Positions 47,580 through 56,048 of a DNA stretch of 64,000 nucleotides are shown piece by piece. This DNA is from Opitutaceae bacterium EW11 (lineage in GTDB: Bacteria > Verrucomicrobiota > Verrucomicrobiia > Opitutales > Opitutaceae). Each line of letters opens with the position of its first letter. Positions within the stretch are counted from its first letter, which is position 1. The notes under the pieces were generated by a model, which searched no databases, was not told where the DNA came from, and saw only the letters and a program-made list of their open reading frames with translations. The stretch covers positions 109,665 to 173,664 of the forward strand of contig QAYY01000008.1 of NCBI GenBank assembly GCA_003054665.1. The letters are read 5' to 3'. Both the position numbers and the translations under genes were made by a program.

Positions 47580-48260
47580 ATGAAAAAGCCCTCCTTGAAA
47601 AAGCGCTTTGCCTTGCCGGTGGTCGTGGCGGTTTCGGTGCACGCGGCCCTGTTGTTTGGATTTACGAACCGGAAGCCAGTGACGGATCCTCCGCCGACGA
47701 AGACGGATTGGATTCTCGTCAAGAACTTCCCCCCGATCAGCGAAGACGAGCTGAAGCCTCCTCCGGAAGGCGAACCGGGCGCACTGCCGAAGCTGAAATC
47801 GGCGACGGGTTTGCCGTCGATTCCGGATCTTCCGATGCCCACGGACGCGCCTCCGCCGTTCTCGATGGAGCCGACGCGTATCAATCCCGGGCCCGTCGAT
47901 CCGGGAGTGAAGAGCATCCCGCTCGGCGACCCGTCGGGCTGGAACCGAACTGGTACGGGTTCGGGGCATATCATTTCCTCGGAGTATCTCGACAACGTTC
48001 CCCGGGTGCGTCTGCAAGTTTCTCCCGAATATCCGGCCACGATGCGCCATGAAGGGCGGTCCGGCGAGGTTTTGGTGGAGTTCGTCGTCGACGAGTCCGG
48101 GCGGGTCATCAACGCGAGGATACTTCGGACGTCGCACCACGATTTCGAAGGACCGGTTCTCCGGGCCGTGGCGCGGTGGAGGTTCGATTCGGGCAAACGC
48201 AACGGCGTGCCGGTGAAGTTCCGGATGGTGGCTCCGCTCAATTTCAATCTCGGCGACTAG
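47580..48260 (+). CDS. TonB-family protein
   Basis: A 226 aa protein starting at ATG 47580. One N-terminal membrane anchor (FALPVVVAVSVHAALLFGF, about 10-30) carries the SxxxH motif used for ExbB/ExbD coupling. A proline-rich linker (about 40-125) leads to a C-terminal TonB domain (about 135-226) with YPATMRHEGRSGEVLVEFVVDESGRV and VLRAVARWRFDSGKRNGVPV. It links the proton motive force to outer-membrane receptors. No exbBD or receptor gene is adjacent. A strong terminator follows. Confidence 0.92.
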   Translation: MKKPSLKKRFALPVVVAVSVHAALLFGFTNRKPVTDPPPTKTDWILVKNFPPISEDELKPPPEGEPGALPKLKSATGLPSIPDLPMPTDAPPPFSMEPTRINPGPVDPGVKSIPLGDPSGWNRTGTGSGHIISSEYLDNVPRVRLQVSPEYPATMRHEGRSGEVLVEFVVDESGRVINARILRTSHHDFEGPVLRAVARWRFDSGKRNGVPVKFRMVAPLNFNLGD

Positions 48261-48296
48261 CACAATCGACTAGACCTGTTCGCCGGTTGGGTGACG

Positions 48297-48326
48297 AGGG
48301 GCGCCTTTTGGGGGCGCCCCTTTTTT
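48297..48326 (+). terminator. Rho-independent terminator of the TonB-like gene
   Basis: An 8-bp stem GGGGCGCC / GGCGCCCC is followed by six T residues. It lies directly against the convergent GreA-like gene end at 48329. Confidence 0.94.
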
Positions 48327-48328
48327 CT

Positions 48329-48808
48329 TCAATCGACCGCGCTGATGCGGTGGGGAACCGGGCCGGTGCGTCCGGGAAGCGTGACGGTGCTGCCGATCGT
48401 CGCGCCGAGCAGCTGGCGCCCCACCGGCGAAGCGGGCGTGACCACCGTCACCTCACGGCCTTCGCACTCCACGTCGATGCCGCCGCTCCTCGGTCCGAGA
48501 AAATAGTAGCTGCGGCGTTTGCCGGCTTCCAGCGTCACCACGGCACCGATACCGACGGGCGCGCCTGGCGCCCACGGATTCAAAGGCAGCGTCTGGTAAA
48601 GGCTGAGCGTTTCCTGGAGATCTTTCACCAGCCGCGCCTGGCCTTCCGCGAGATAAGCCGCCTCCTGAGCGTGCATGTCGTATTGGTTTTCGGGCTTGCT
48701 CTCTTCGTGCGTCGCTTCGTCGCGCGCCAGCAGAGCCGCCCGGGTAAGGTTGTCCAATTCAGCGGAGACCTTTTCCAGGATGGCCGAGCGCAGAAGCAAT
48801 TTGTCCAT
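48329..48808 (-). CDS. GreA/GreB-family transcription factor paralogue
   Basis: A 159 aa protein. Residues about 5-75 form the helical part (KVSAELDNLTRAALLARDEATHE ... HAQEAAYLAEGQARLVKDL) and about 85-157 the FKBP-like GreA/B C-terminal domain (GIGAVVTLEAGKRRSYYFLGP ... VVTPASPVGRQLLGATIGSTVTL). The acidic tip expected at the end of the coiled coil in true GreA is reduced, so it may act on RNA polymerase differently from GreA. Single-gene unit. Confidence 0.85.
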   Translation of the reverse strand: MDKLLLRSAILEKVSAELDNLTRAALLARDEATHEESKPENQYDMHAQEAAYLAEGQARLVKDLQETLSLYQTLPLNPWAPGAPVGIGAVVTLEAGKRRSYYFLGPRSGGIDVECEGREVTVVTPASPVGRQLLGATIGSTVTLPGRTGPVPHRISAVD

Positions 48809-48904
48809 CCGGCGAAAAAAGCAGGGTACAGGCGGGGCGCCAGCCTGCTTTGCGGGACAAGACAGACTGAATCGGATCAGGCGAGAGCCTCCGTCCAGGA
48901 GACC

Positions 48905-49315
48905 CTACGACGCGGACTTTTTCATCGGCTCGTTTTGCCGCGCCTCTTTCAGCTGCAGCAGCCGCCGGACGCGTTCGACGAGTTCTTTCGGGCTGAACGG
49001 CTTTGTCAGGTAGTCCAGCGCCCCTAGTTCGAGGCCGAGATAGTGCGCTCCCTGGGTGGCCCAGGCCGAGAGAATCACGATCGGGATGGTAGAGGTCTCC
49101 GGCTGACGGCGCAGGATTTCGCAGACGCCGAACCCATCGATGTCCGGCAGCATGAGGTCGAGAAGGATGAGATCCGGTTTGTGGCGCTCGATGCATTCGA
49201 GCGCCTCTCGGCCGCTCGCGGCCGTTTGAACATCGAAACCCGCGCGGGTGAGATGGAAGCGGACGAGGTCGGTGATGTCGCGCTCATCGTCGATGCTCAG
49301 AATCGTGGCTTGCAT
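48905..49315 (-). CDS. Single-domain response regulator
   Basis: A 136 aa receiver domain without an output domain. The start at 49315 gives MQATILSIDDERDITDLV; the acidic pair is in SIDDE, the phosphoacceptor Asp in LILLDLMLPDIDG near 55 and the conserved Lys in YLTKPFSPKEL near 107. It ends in a short basic tail. It is divergent from the ParA gene by 204 bases. CheY-like proteins of this type signal by protein contact; no histidine kinase is nearby. Confidence 0.92.
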   Translation of the reverse strand: MQATILSIDDERDITDLVRFHLTRAGFDVQTAASGREALECIERHKPDLILLDLMLPDIDGFGVCEILRRQPETSTIPIVILSAWATQGAHYLGLELGALDYLTKPFSPKELVERVRRLLQLKEARQNEPMKKSAS

Positions 49316-49519
49316 GCGAAGATTGGACGCGACGACAACGGCATGCCGGTTGCATTCCTGTAACAACAGGGTGAATTCCTCCCGTGCGGTGCAAACGGCA
49401 GGAATTTTCCTGCTGAAAAATCCGTCAAAACTTTGTCCGCAATTTTTTAACTCGCGGCTCTGGGCCGAATAATCAATGCAAAGGGCCCTCAGCGCACTCC
49501 TCGTGTACGCGGCCTATCG
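49316..49519. promoter_or_regulatory. Divergent regulatory region with palindromes before the ParA gene
   Basis: A perfect 16-bp palindrome GCAGGAA-TT-TTCCTGC lies at 49398-49413 and a CCTGT-AACA-ACAGG hairpin at 49357-49370. The region is AT-rich compared with its surroundings. The palindrome is midway between the response regulator and ParA genes and could control both. Confidence 0.5.
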
Positions 49520-50410
49520 ATGGCTAGAAAGATAAGCTTCATCAATTACAAGGGCGGCGTCGGCAAGACGTCGTTGATTGTCAACCTAGCGGCCTGCCTC
49601 GCGAAAGCGGGCAAGCGAGTGCTGTTGTTCGACCTGGACACTCAGTCGAACGCCAGCATCTGGCTCCTGCGGCTCGAACGCTGGAACAAGATCAACACGG
49701 CGGGCGAAGGCGCCATCTTCTCGATCTTCGATCCGGGCAATGTGCGAATCCGCAACCTCATCATCCGCGACGTCGTGGAGGATCGCGAAGGGCAGAAGGT
49801 GCTTCCGGGGCTCGATTTGGTACCGACGACTTTCAACCTCGTGGATCTCGAGAGCGAGTTCGAGGGCGATCCCAAGAAGCCGCCGTATCTCCAATTTCAG
49901 GAGCAGTTGGCCGAGGTCGAGTCCGACTACGATTTCATCCTCTTCGACTGTCCGCCCAACATCCTTCGGGCGTCGCAATGCGGCGTGTTCTCCTCGCACG
50001 AGATCTACGTGCCGGCGAATCCCGACGCGCTTAGTCTGATCGGCTTCACGCTGCTCGTGGAGAAGCTGGGCAAGTTTCACCAACTTTCCGCGAGTTTCCG
50101 CCAAACATCGATGGGCGCTCCCGCGCAGGTCGAGGGAATCATCTTCAACGCGATCAAAACCAACGTGGACATCGAGGTGCCGAAGATGCGAATGCAGCTT
50201 CGGTTGAACCAATTCAAGACCGCCAAACGCGTGTCGCCGCATGCGGCGATCTTCCGGACACAGGTGCGCGACGCCATGGTTGTCCGGCGGGCTGTGACGC
50301 TCGGTCTTCCTGTGGTGCTCGTCGGTCACGACGCGCAGGAACAGGACAACGTGGTGAACGATTACCGGCAGGCCGTCGCCGAACTGGTCAACCACGGTCC
50401 TTATCGCTAG
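49520..50410 (+). CDS. ParA-family ATPase
   Basis: A 296 aa P-loop ATPase. The deviant Walker A is NYKGGVGKTSLIVNLA (Lys11, Lys16-type), Walker A' is LLFDLDTQSNAS and Walker B FILFDCPPNI. It has no N-terminal DNA-binding domain, as in chromosomal ParA/Soj and protein-positioning ParAs. No parB gene follows; instead two unrecognised genes do (10 and 35 bases spacing). The C-terminal half has basic patches (KMRMQLRLNQFKTAKR) that may bind DNA non-specifically. Likely positions a cargo along the nucleoid. Confidence 0.9.
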   Translation: MARKISFINYKGGVGKTSLIVNLAACLAKAGKRVLLFDLDTQSNASIWLLRLERWNKINTAGEGAIFSIFDPGNVRIRNLIIRDVVEDREGQKVLPGLDLVPTTFNLVDLESEFEGDPKKPPYLQFQEQLAEVESDYDFILFDCPPNILRASQCGVFSSHEIYVPANPDALSLIGFTLLVEKLGKFHQLSASFRQTSMGAPAQVEGIIFNAIKTNVDIEVPKMRMQLRLNQFKTAKRVSPHAAIFRTQVRDAMVVRRAVTLGLPVVLVGHDAQEQDNVVNDYRQAVAELVNHGPYR

Positions 50411-50419
50411 TTTTTCAAT

Positions 50420-51448
50420 ATGAGCTTCGACGCGGATCCTTCTTCCACCGGGCCGGCAAAGTCGGGCAAGTATGGTGAAAGCGACTGGGACTCGGTGCGT
50501 TCGTCTTTCGCGGCTTCGATCATGGTCGATACCTCGCTGAACAGTCTGGCGCAGAATCTCGATATGGCGGATTGGCCGCTCAAGGGCGCGACCGAGACGC
50601 CGGCGAAGTACATCGATCACACGTTTGCCGAACTCTGCGCGATGCCCGGCATCGCAGGCCGGAGGGACCGCGTGGATCAGCTCGTCACGATCCTCAAGGA
50701 GACGTTGGCCTTCGATCAGCCGTTCGGGGAAATGATCGGCGAAGGCAAAGAGGAGTCCGAGAAGGACAATCCGATCATCAAGAACCTCGCGAAGCTCGGC
50801 ATTCCCGAGAATTTCCCGATGTCGCTGGTGGCGCTCACGGCGGAAACCCGCGAATTCTGCACTCTGGAGAACCTCAAGACGCTGAAGGAGTTTTCCATGT
50901 TCGCGCAGAACATGGCGCAATCTGTGATTGTCGGCGGAGATTTTCGCGCGCTGCTCAACGCGCTTTCGCACATCGATGAGGCCACGCTTGCGATGTACCT
51001 GCCGTTCCGGCCGGGATCGAGGGGCCTTCACCTGATCGAAGGCATCGCGCTCGCCGTTCGGGCGTTTTCACCGGAAATCCGGGCCGCCATGGCGCGTTCA
51101 TTCGGGGCTCGTTTGGGCTCGGAGGACGCGAACGCCGCCGCTCGCGCAAGCCGTCTGGAAACGGAAGCCGCGGTCAAGGTTCTGACCGATCACACGGCCT
51201 CGTACGCCGAGCACTTTCAGTCCGACTTGGCAGCGATGCAGAAAGAGGTCGATCAGGGCGTGGCGCTGGGCCGTCTGGCCTCGGTGCTGAAAGATCCCGT
51301 GGTCGAGTCGATCGTCACCAGCCTGCTCAAGCCTTACTTGAGCTTCCCGACGCAGAAGGTCTCCGTGCGTGCGACGACCCCGCCCGTGGAGGCGGAGGCG
51401 CCTTCGCGAGGCTTCTTTGCCACCTTGCTCCGCTGGTTCAAGAAGTAG
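50420..51448 (+). CDS. Unknown protein linked to ParA
   Basis: A 342 aa protein without signal peptide or membrane helix. Largely alpha-helical, with an N-terminal disordered part (about 1-25), a helical core (LVTILKETLAFDQPFGEMIG ... LEKLKTLKEF-type) and a C-terminal coil (about 235-300), ending in an amphipathic FFATLLRWFKK tail that could touch a membrane or partner. It starts ten bases after ParA, so the two are co-expressed. I recognise no family. It may be the cargo adaptor of the ParA. Confidence 0.75.
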   Translation: MSFDADPSSTGPAKSGKYGESDWDSVRSSFAASIMVDTSLNSLAQNLDMADWPLKGATETPAKYIDHTFAELCAMPGIAGRRDRVDQLVTILKETLAFDQPFGEMIGEGKEESEKDNPIIKNLAKLGIPENFPMSLVALTAETREFCTLENLKTLKEFSMFAQNMAQSVIVGGDFRALLNALSHIDEATLAMYLPFRPGSRGLHLIEGIALAVRAFSPEIRAAMARSFGARLGSEDANAAARASRLETEAAVKVLTDHTASYAEHFQSDLAAMQKEVDQGVALGRLASVLKDPVVESIVTSLLKPYLSFPTQKVSVRATTPPVEAEAPSRGFFATLLRWFKK

Positions 51449-51483
51449 CCTGGCGTGTCGATGTTGCTTGGATCTTCGTTCCG

Positions 51484-52185
51484 ATGACGCAGCAAACGCC
51501 TGGCCCGATCAAATTTCCTCCTCGCCGCGAGGCTGAGAAGCCGCTCGTGCTTCCGAAGCGGAGGCTGCGGTCGCCTTTCGAGGTTTCGGAAGCGACGGCT
51601 GAGACGCAGAAAACGATTTCCGAGATTCGGACGGCCACGCGGAATCCCTGGGGTGAGATCCTTGGAGTGGATGCGCAGAAGGTTATCCAGCTCGAAACTT
51701 CGCTGAAGCAGCTTTCGGCCAAGCTCGAGGAGCGCGAGCGCGGGCTGCAGGATTTTGAAGTTCGGCTATCCGACCGTGAGCGCGATCTGGCAGAGCGCGA
51801 GACGCTGCTCCGGGCGCGGGAATCCCTTCTCGAGGCCAGCCGGGCAAAACAAACCGGAGGCGGCGACGGTGCGCCGCTCTCTCACGAAGAACAGGCTGCG
51901 CTCGAAAAGCTGAAAGCCGAAGTGGAGCGGCAGCAGACGCTGTTGGAGGAACAACGGCAGGCGCTCCGGGAGCGCGAGGCGTTTTTGGACGAAAGCGAGG
52001 CGAAGCTTTTTCAGAAGGTGCAGGAGCACCAGGAAAAGGAAACCGAGCTGGAACAGCGCGACGAAGATCTTCACCGGCGCGAACGCCGCATTCGCGAAAA
52101 GGAAGCGGCCAACGATCCCAAGCTCGCCGCCGCACTCGAGGCCGAAAAAGCCGCTGCCAAGAAGTACGACGAGTTCCGGGAATAA
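51484..52185 (+). CDS. Coiled-coil protein of the ParA group
   Basis: A 233 aa protein. Residues 1-70 are proline/basic rich (PPRREAEKPLVLPKRRLRSPF), and about 70-225 form a nearly unbroken coiled coil of E/R/L heptads (LEERERGLQDFEVRLSDRE; ERQQTLLEEQRQALRERE). No membrane segment. It is third in the ParA run, 35 bases after the preceding gene. Coiled-coil partners are common for ParA-type positioning systems. Confidence 0.8.
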   Translation: MTQQTPGPIKFPPRREAEKPLVLPKRRLRSPFEVSEATAETQKTISEIRTATRNPWGEILGVDAQKVIQLETSLKQLSAKLEERERGLQDFEVRLSDRERDLAERETLLRARESLLEASRAKQTGGGDGAPLSHEEQAALEKLKAEVERQQTLLEEQRQALREREAFLDESEAKLFQKVQEHQEKETELEQRDEDLHRRERRIREKEAANDPKLAAALEAEKAAAKKYDEFRE

Positions 52186-52219
52186 CCGGTTCGCGCCGCT
52201 CTGGCTCACTGTCGCCGGT

Positions 52220-53962
52220 TCAGCCGGCCGAGGATAGATCGGCGAGCACGTCGTCGATCTTCCGCAGTTTATCGGCCGGGAAGAGGCTGTTGATCCGTGT
52301 GATCACCTGCTGGATGATGCCGTCCGGGCATGAGGCGCCGCCTGTCAGCAAGATGCGCAGGGGAGCCGAGCCGGTTGGGAACGGATGGATTTCGATGGGG
52401 TTGACCGCCTTCACCGGACCGTGGGCCGGAAACACGTAGTGCTCCACTTCGCACGCCGAGCGGATGTTGGACTCGCTTTGGATGAAGTAGGCGTTCTTCC
52501 CGAGCCGTTGCTCGCAGAGCCGGTAGAGCTGGTAGGTGTTGGAGGAGTTCTTCCCGCCGATCACGAAGGCGCCGTCGAGAGGCTCGGCGAGGGCTTTGCT
52601 CAACGCGTCCTGGTTCACCTGCGTTGCGTAGCAGAGGGTATCGCCGCGCGCGCTACCGCCGACGCGGTTTGCAGCTTCGGCCTCGCCGAAGCGCCCGCGG
52701 TAGACGGAACGCAGGTGGTCGATGATCTCGAGCGTCTCGTTCATGAGCAGTGTCGTCTGGTTGACGACGGCGATGCGCTCCAGGTGCTTCTCGACGTCGA
52801 AGCCGTCGGTATGCTTTCCGGCGAATTCCTGATAAAAACGCGCCCGCACCTCGGGATCGTCGCTGGCGATGACTTCGCCCAAGCGGCGCGCCTCGTCGAG
52901 ATTCCGCACGATTACGGCGTGGGCGTAGCGGCGGGCGTTGGAGAACGTCGCCTTTGTCTCCTCGTGCTCGCTCTTTCCGTGAATGACCACGGTGTAACCT
53001 TCCCGCCCGAAACTCCGCGCGGCCTTCCAGACTTTTTCCACCAGCATGCAGGTGGCGTCGTATTGGTATACCGGTACGCCCTTCCGGACCAGGCGGCGCT
53101 TGTCGTCGTCGGTCGCGCCGAAAGCGGGAATAATCACGATGTCTTCGCTTCCGAGAGTGTCCCACGCGAGCGTCTCACCCGCGGCGCCGGTGGAGCGTTT
53201 TCCGTCGAGCGTGTACGGCGTGCCCTTGTCCGTCTGGAGATACCGCAAACCGCGCCGCTGGAGGTCCTCGTTGACGAACGGATTGTGGATCAGCTCGCTC
53301 AGCATGAAGACGCGGCGGCCGGGATTCTCCGCGAGCGTCTCGTAGGCGCGCTCGATCGCGTTTTTCACGCCGAGGCAGAAGCCGAAATGGCTCGGGATCA
53401 GGTACTGAACCGCACCGAAATCGAGCGCGACCGGAGCCGAGGCGGTGCGCTCGTGAGTCCGCGCGAGTTCCTTGATCGCGGCGCAGAGCTTCGATTGGTA
53501 CAGCGAACTCGCGGCTTCGTCCAACTGGTAGATCAGCGGATTGCGCTGCTTGTCGGGGCGAAACTTGTAGATGAAGTCGTTTTCGCCGAGATGGAGATAC
53601 GGAATCTCGATGAGGTGGGGATCGAGATCGTGCAGCACTTGCGCGAGCGAAGGTGCGAGGGCGCCGAGGTTCTGCGCAAGGGCATCGATCGAGGCGAAAT
53701 GGACTTCATCGTCCGCCGGTTTGCCGGATATCTGGCAAAGGAAAACCCGGTAGGAGCCGCTTGGCAGCGTAGTGGTGAAGGTATCCACCGGCCGCGTGTG
53801 CTCCTTAAAATGCGCCTCGAGGCGGGCCAGCGCCATGGAGAGATCCGCTCCGACGAACGCGAGCCCTGTCTTGGTGCCCGCGCGGCGCACCGCGAGAAGG
53901 TTGCTCGCGTTGAAAGCGAGGATCGTCGTGAGACCGGGAGCGGAAGCTGGCGTGAGGGCCAT
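52220..53962 (-). CDS. ispH: 4-hydroxy-3-methylbut-2-enyl diphosphate reductase with N-terminal extension
   Basis: A 580 aa protein, last enzyme of the MEP isoprenoid pathway, making IPP and DMAPP. The three [4Fe-4S] cysteines are Cys196 (HFGFCLGVKNAIERA), Cys305 (DATCMLVEK) and Cys444 (TLCYATQVNQ), and the active-site HGK and NQTT motifs are present. The usual bacterial enzyme begins near residue 186 here, so there is a 185-residue N-terminal extension of unknown function. The start at 53962 was chosen because a longer frame would run over the tRNA gene. The extension has one cysteine and no signal peptide. Confidence 0.92.
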   Translation of the reverse strand: MALTPASAPGLTTILAFNASNLLAVRRAGTKTGLAFVGADLSMALARLEAHFKEHTRPVDTFTTTLPSGSYRVFLCQISGKPADDEVHFASIDALAQNLGALAPSLAQVLHDLDPHLIEIPYLHLGENDFIYKFRPDKQRNPLIYQLDEAASSLYQSKLCAAIKELARTHERTASAPVALDFGAVQYLIPSHFGFCLGVKNAIERAYETLAENPGRRVFMLSELIHNPFVNEDLQRRGLRYLQTDKGTPYTLDGKRSTGAAGETLAWDTLGSEDIVIIPAFGATDDDKRRLVRKGVPVYQYDATCMLVEKVWKAARSFGREGYTVVIHGKSEHEETKATFSNARRYAHAVIVRNLDEARRLGEVIASDDPEVRARFYQEFAGKHTDGFDVEKHLERIAVVNQTTLLMNETLEIIDHLRSVYRGRFGEAEAANRVGGSARGDTLCYATQVNQDALSKALAEPLDGAFVIGGKNSSNTYQLYRLCEQRLGKNAYFIQSESNIRSACEVEHYVFPAHGPVKAVNPIEIHPFPTGSAPLRILLTGGASCPDGIIQQVITRINSLFPADKLRKIDDVLADLSSAG

Positions 53963-54096
53963 GGGTCGATCAGAAAACCGTAGCGGCGTTTGCCGGTCAA
54001 GTGACGCGGCGACGCTCGGTTCCGCCGAACGAGCAGGCACGATCTCTGGGATTGACGGACGACTCTGTTCCGCCAGATCGTGAGCACCGGCGAGTC

Positions 54097-54170
54097 GCGC
54101 TACTAGTTTAGTGGTAAAACACGTGCTTCCCAAGCATGGGTCGTCGGTTCGATTCCGACGTGGCGCACCA
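54097..54170 (+). tRNA. tRNA-Gly (anticodon CCC)
   Basis: A complete cloverleaf: acceptor GCGCTAC / GTGGCGC (one G-T pair), D arm with AGTTTAGTGGTA, anticodon stem CGTGC / GCATG with loop TTCCCAA (CCC reads GGG), T arm GGTTCGATTCC, discriminator A and an encoded CCA end. Position and strand are independent of the neighbouring minus-strand genes. Confidence 0.97.
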
Positions 54171-54275
54171 GCCGAGACGAGGGGAGAGCACCGCGGCAAA
54201 CCGCAGCATCGGCAGAAGTCCGATTCTCCCTCAAAACCCGGTGGTGGACGTAACCCAGTCCGCAACTGAGCTCGG

Positions 54276-56042
54276 TCACCGCTCCTGCGATGCCAGGTAG
54301 CTTCTCCAGCCGCCGAATTCGCTGATGTCGCGCGCTCCCTCTGTCGCGGCGCTCTCGCATACGAAGCCTTGGACGAGCGAACCGTCCCGCAGCTTCAACC
54401 GACCGATTCCGAGCGGCGCAGGGATAAGGGCGACAAAATCGCCGTAGCGGTCGACCGGAAGCTCCCAGATCTCGAGTGCGATGGATACGCCATCCCGAAG
54501 GACGCGAACGAGTCCGGGCTTCGGCGGCGTTGCGCCGGGAAGTGCATAGAGCCGGTATTCGGCGGCGGTTTGTGCGGCGGCGATCAGATGCGCCCCGCGT
54601 TCGGTCAGCTGCGAGTTGAGCGACAGACCGCTGAGATGGGCGCCGCAGACTGCAAGGCGGACGACCGAGTCAGAGTTCGTCACCGTGGGTAGCGCCTTGC
54701 CAGGCGCAGCTTCCCCGAGGAACCGCGCGCCCAAGGCGAGGATGCGGTCGTCGTGAAATGCCGGCGCAACCAACGTCACTCCGAAATGGACGCCGCAGGA
54801 ATACGTGCCCGCCGGAACGGCGAGGCCGCAGAGATCCAGCAGGTTCATGAAATTCGTGTAGTACCCGAGCTGGCTGTTCAGGCGTATCGGGTCTGCCATC
54901 ACGTCGGCCACGCGATAGGCCGTGCCGGTCGTAGGGGTGAGAAGAACGTCGATCTCAGACCACACGGCCTCGCTGGCGCGCCGGAGCGCGGCGAGGCGAT
55001 ATTCGGATTCGAAGGCGTCCACCGCGGTCAGCTTCCGCGCGCCGGTGACGATTTTTTCCGTCACCGGATGGAGCGAGCCCGGATGTTCTTCGACGAAATT
55101 GCGGATCGCGGCATAACGCTCGGCGACCCACGCGCCTTCATAGAGCAGCCGGGCGGCGTCGCGGAAGGGTGAAAAATCGATCTCGTGGATGGACGCGCCG
55201 AGCCGCGTCCAGCGAGCGATTGAGCGCTCGAAAAGCGCTTCCGCCTCGGCGTTGCCGAAAAACTCGCGCTGATCGCGGCGCGGCACGCCGATGCGGGGCG
55301 GCCATGGCGCGTCGCCGTGTGGCGGAGCGGCCTTGCGGGAATAGGGATCCGCTTCGTCGTAGCCGGCGGCGGCGGCGAGCACCTGCGCGGCGTCGCCGCA
55401 GCTCCGGGTGAAAACGGATACGCAGTCGAGGCTGCGGCACGCTGGGACCACGCCGCGGGTGCTGAGTAGCCCGCGAGTCGGCTTTAGCCCCACGAGCCCG
55501 AGGAAAGCCGCCGGCACGCGGCCCGAGCCGGCCGTATCGGTGCCAAGCGCGAAACTGCAAAGGCCGCGTGCCACGGCCACCGCCGAACCGGAGCTGGACC
55601 CTCCCGGGATGTATTCGGAGTTGAACGGATTGCGCGGGATGCCGTACGGCGAACGCACGCCGACGAGTCCCGTTGCGAATTGATCGAGGTTCGTTTTTCC
55701 GACCGGCACGGCGCCCGCGGCGACGAGCCGATCGACGACGAAGGCCGAGGCGGTCGGGGTGTACTTGAAATCCGGACACGCCGCGGTGGTCGGCACGCCG
55801 GCGACGTCGATGTTGTCCTTCACCGCAAACGGAACCCCGCGGAGCGGCGCGTCGGAGGATGCCGGTCCCGGCGAGGGGACTCTTTCGAGGGCGGAGGTAC
55901 GAGGGATGACATGAATCCACGTCGGATCGTTGGGCTCGGCCTCAATCCGATCGTAGAGGTCGGACAGCACCTTCTCAGGTGTGCGCAAGCCGCTGCGATA
56001 ATCCGACTGAAGCGCCGCGAGATCGAGTGGATGGGACGCCAT
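54276..56042 (-). CDS. Allophanate hydrolase
   Basis: A 588 aa amidase-signature enzyme. The Ser-cisSer-Lys set is present: Lys75 in FAVKDNIDVAG, GGSSSGSAVAVA (149-151) and the nucleophile in DTAGSGR (Ser173). A C-terminal domain (about 455-588), typical of full-length allophanate hydrolase, follows. It splits allophanate to ammonia and CO2, completing degradation of urea or guanidine. It begins six bases after the carboxylase stop. It is the last gene of the operon; no terminator was seen before the tRNA. Confidence 0.95.
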   Translation of the reverse strand: MASHPLDLAALQSDYRSGLRTPEKVLSDLYDRIEAEPNDPTWIHVIPRTSALERVPSPGPASSDAPLRGVPFAVKDNIDVAGVPTTAACPDFKYTPTASAFVVDRLVAAGAVPVGKTNLDQFATGLVGVRSPYGIPRNPFNSEYIPGGSSSGSAVAVARGLCSFALGTDTAGSGRVPAAFLGLVGLKPTRGLLSTRGVVPACRSLDCVSVFTRSCGDAAQVLAAAAGYDEADPYSRKAAPPHGDAPWPPRIGVPRRDQREFFGNAEAEALFERSIARWTRLGASIHEIDFSPFRDAARLLYEGAWVAERYAAIRNFVEEHPGSLHPVTEKIVTGARKLTAVDAFESEYRLAALRRASEAVWSEIDVLLTPTTGTAYRVADVMADPIRLNSQLGYYTNFMNLLDLCGLAVPAGTYSCGVHFGVTLVAPAFHDDRILALGARFLGEAAPGKALPTVTNSDSVVRLAVCGAHLSGLSLNSQLTERGAHLIAAAQTAAEYRLYALPGATPPKPGLVRVLRDGVSIALEIWELPVDRYGDFVALIPAPLGIGRLKLRDGSLVQGFVCESAATEGARDISEFGGWRSYLASQER

Positions 56043-56048
56043 TGGACG

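Noticed and set aside
53963-54265. Longer N-terminus for the ispH protein (start at 54265)
   Set aside because: It would read through the tRNA-Gly gene on the other strand; the residues NRTDDPCLGSTC are just the translated antisense tRNA.
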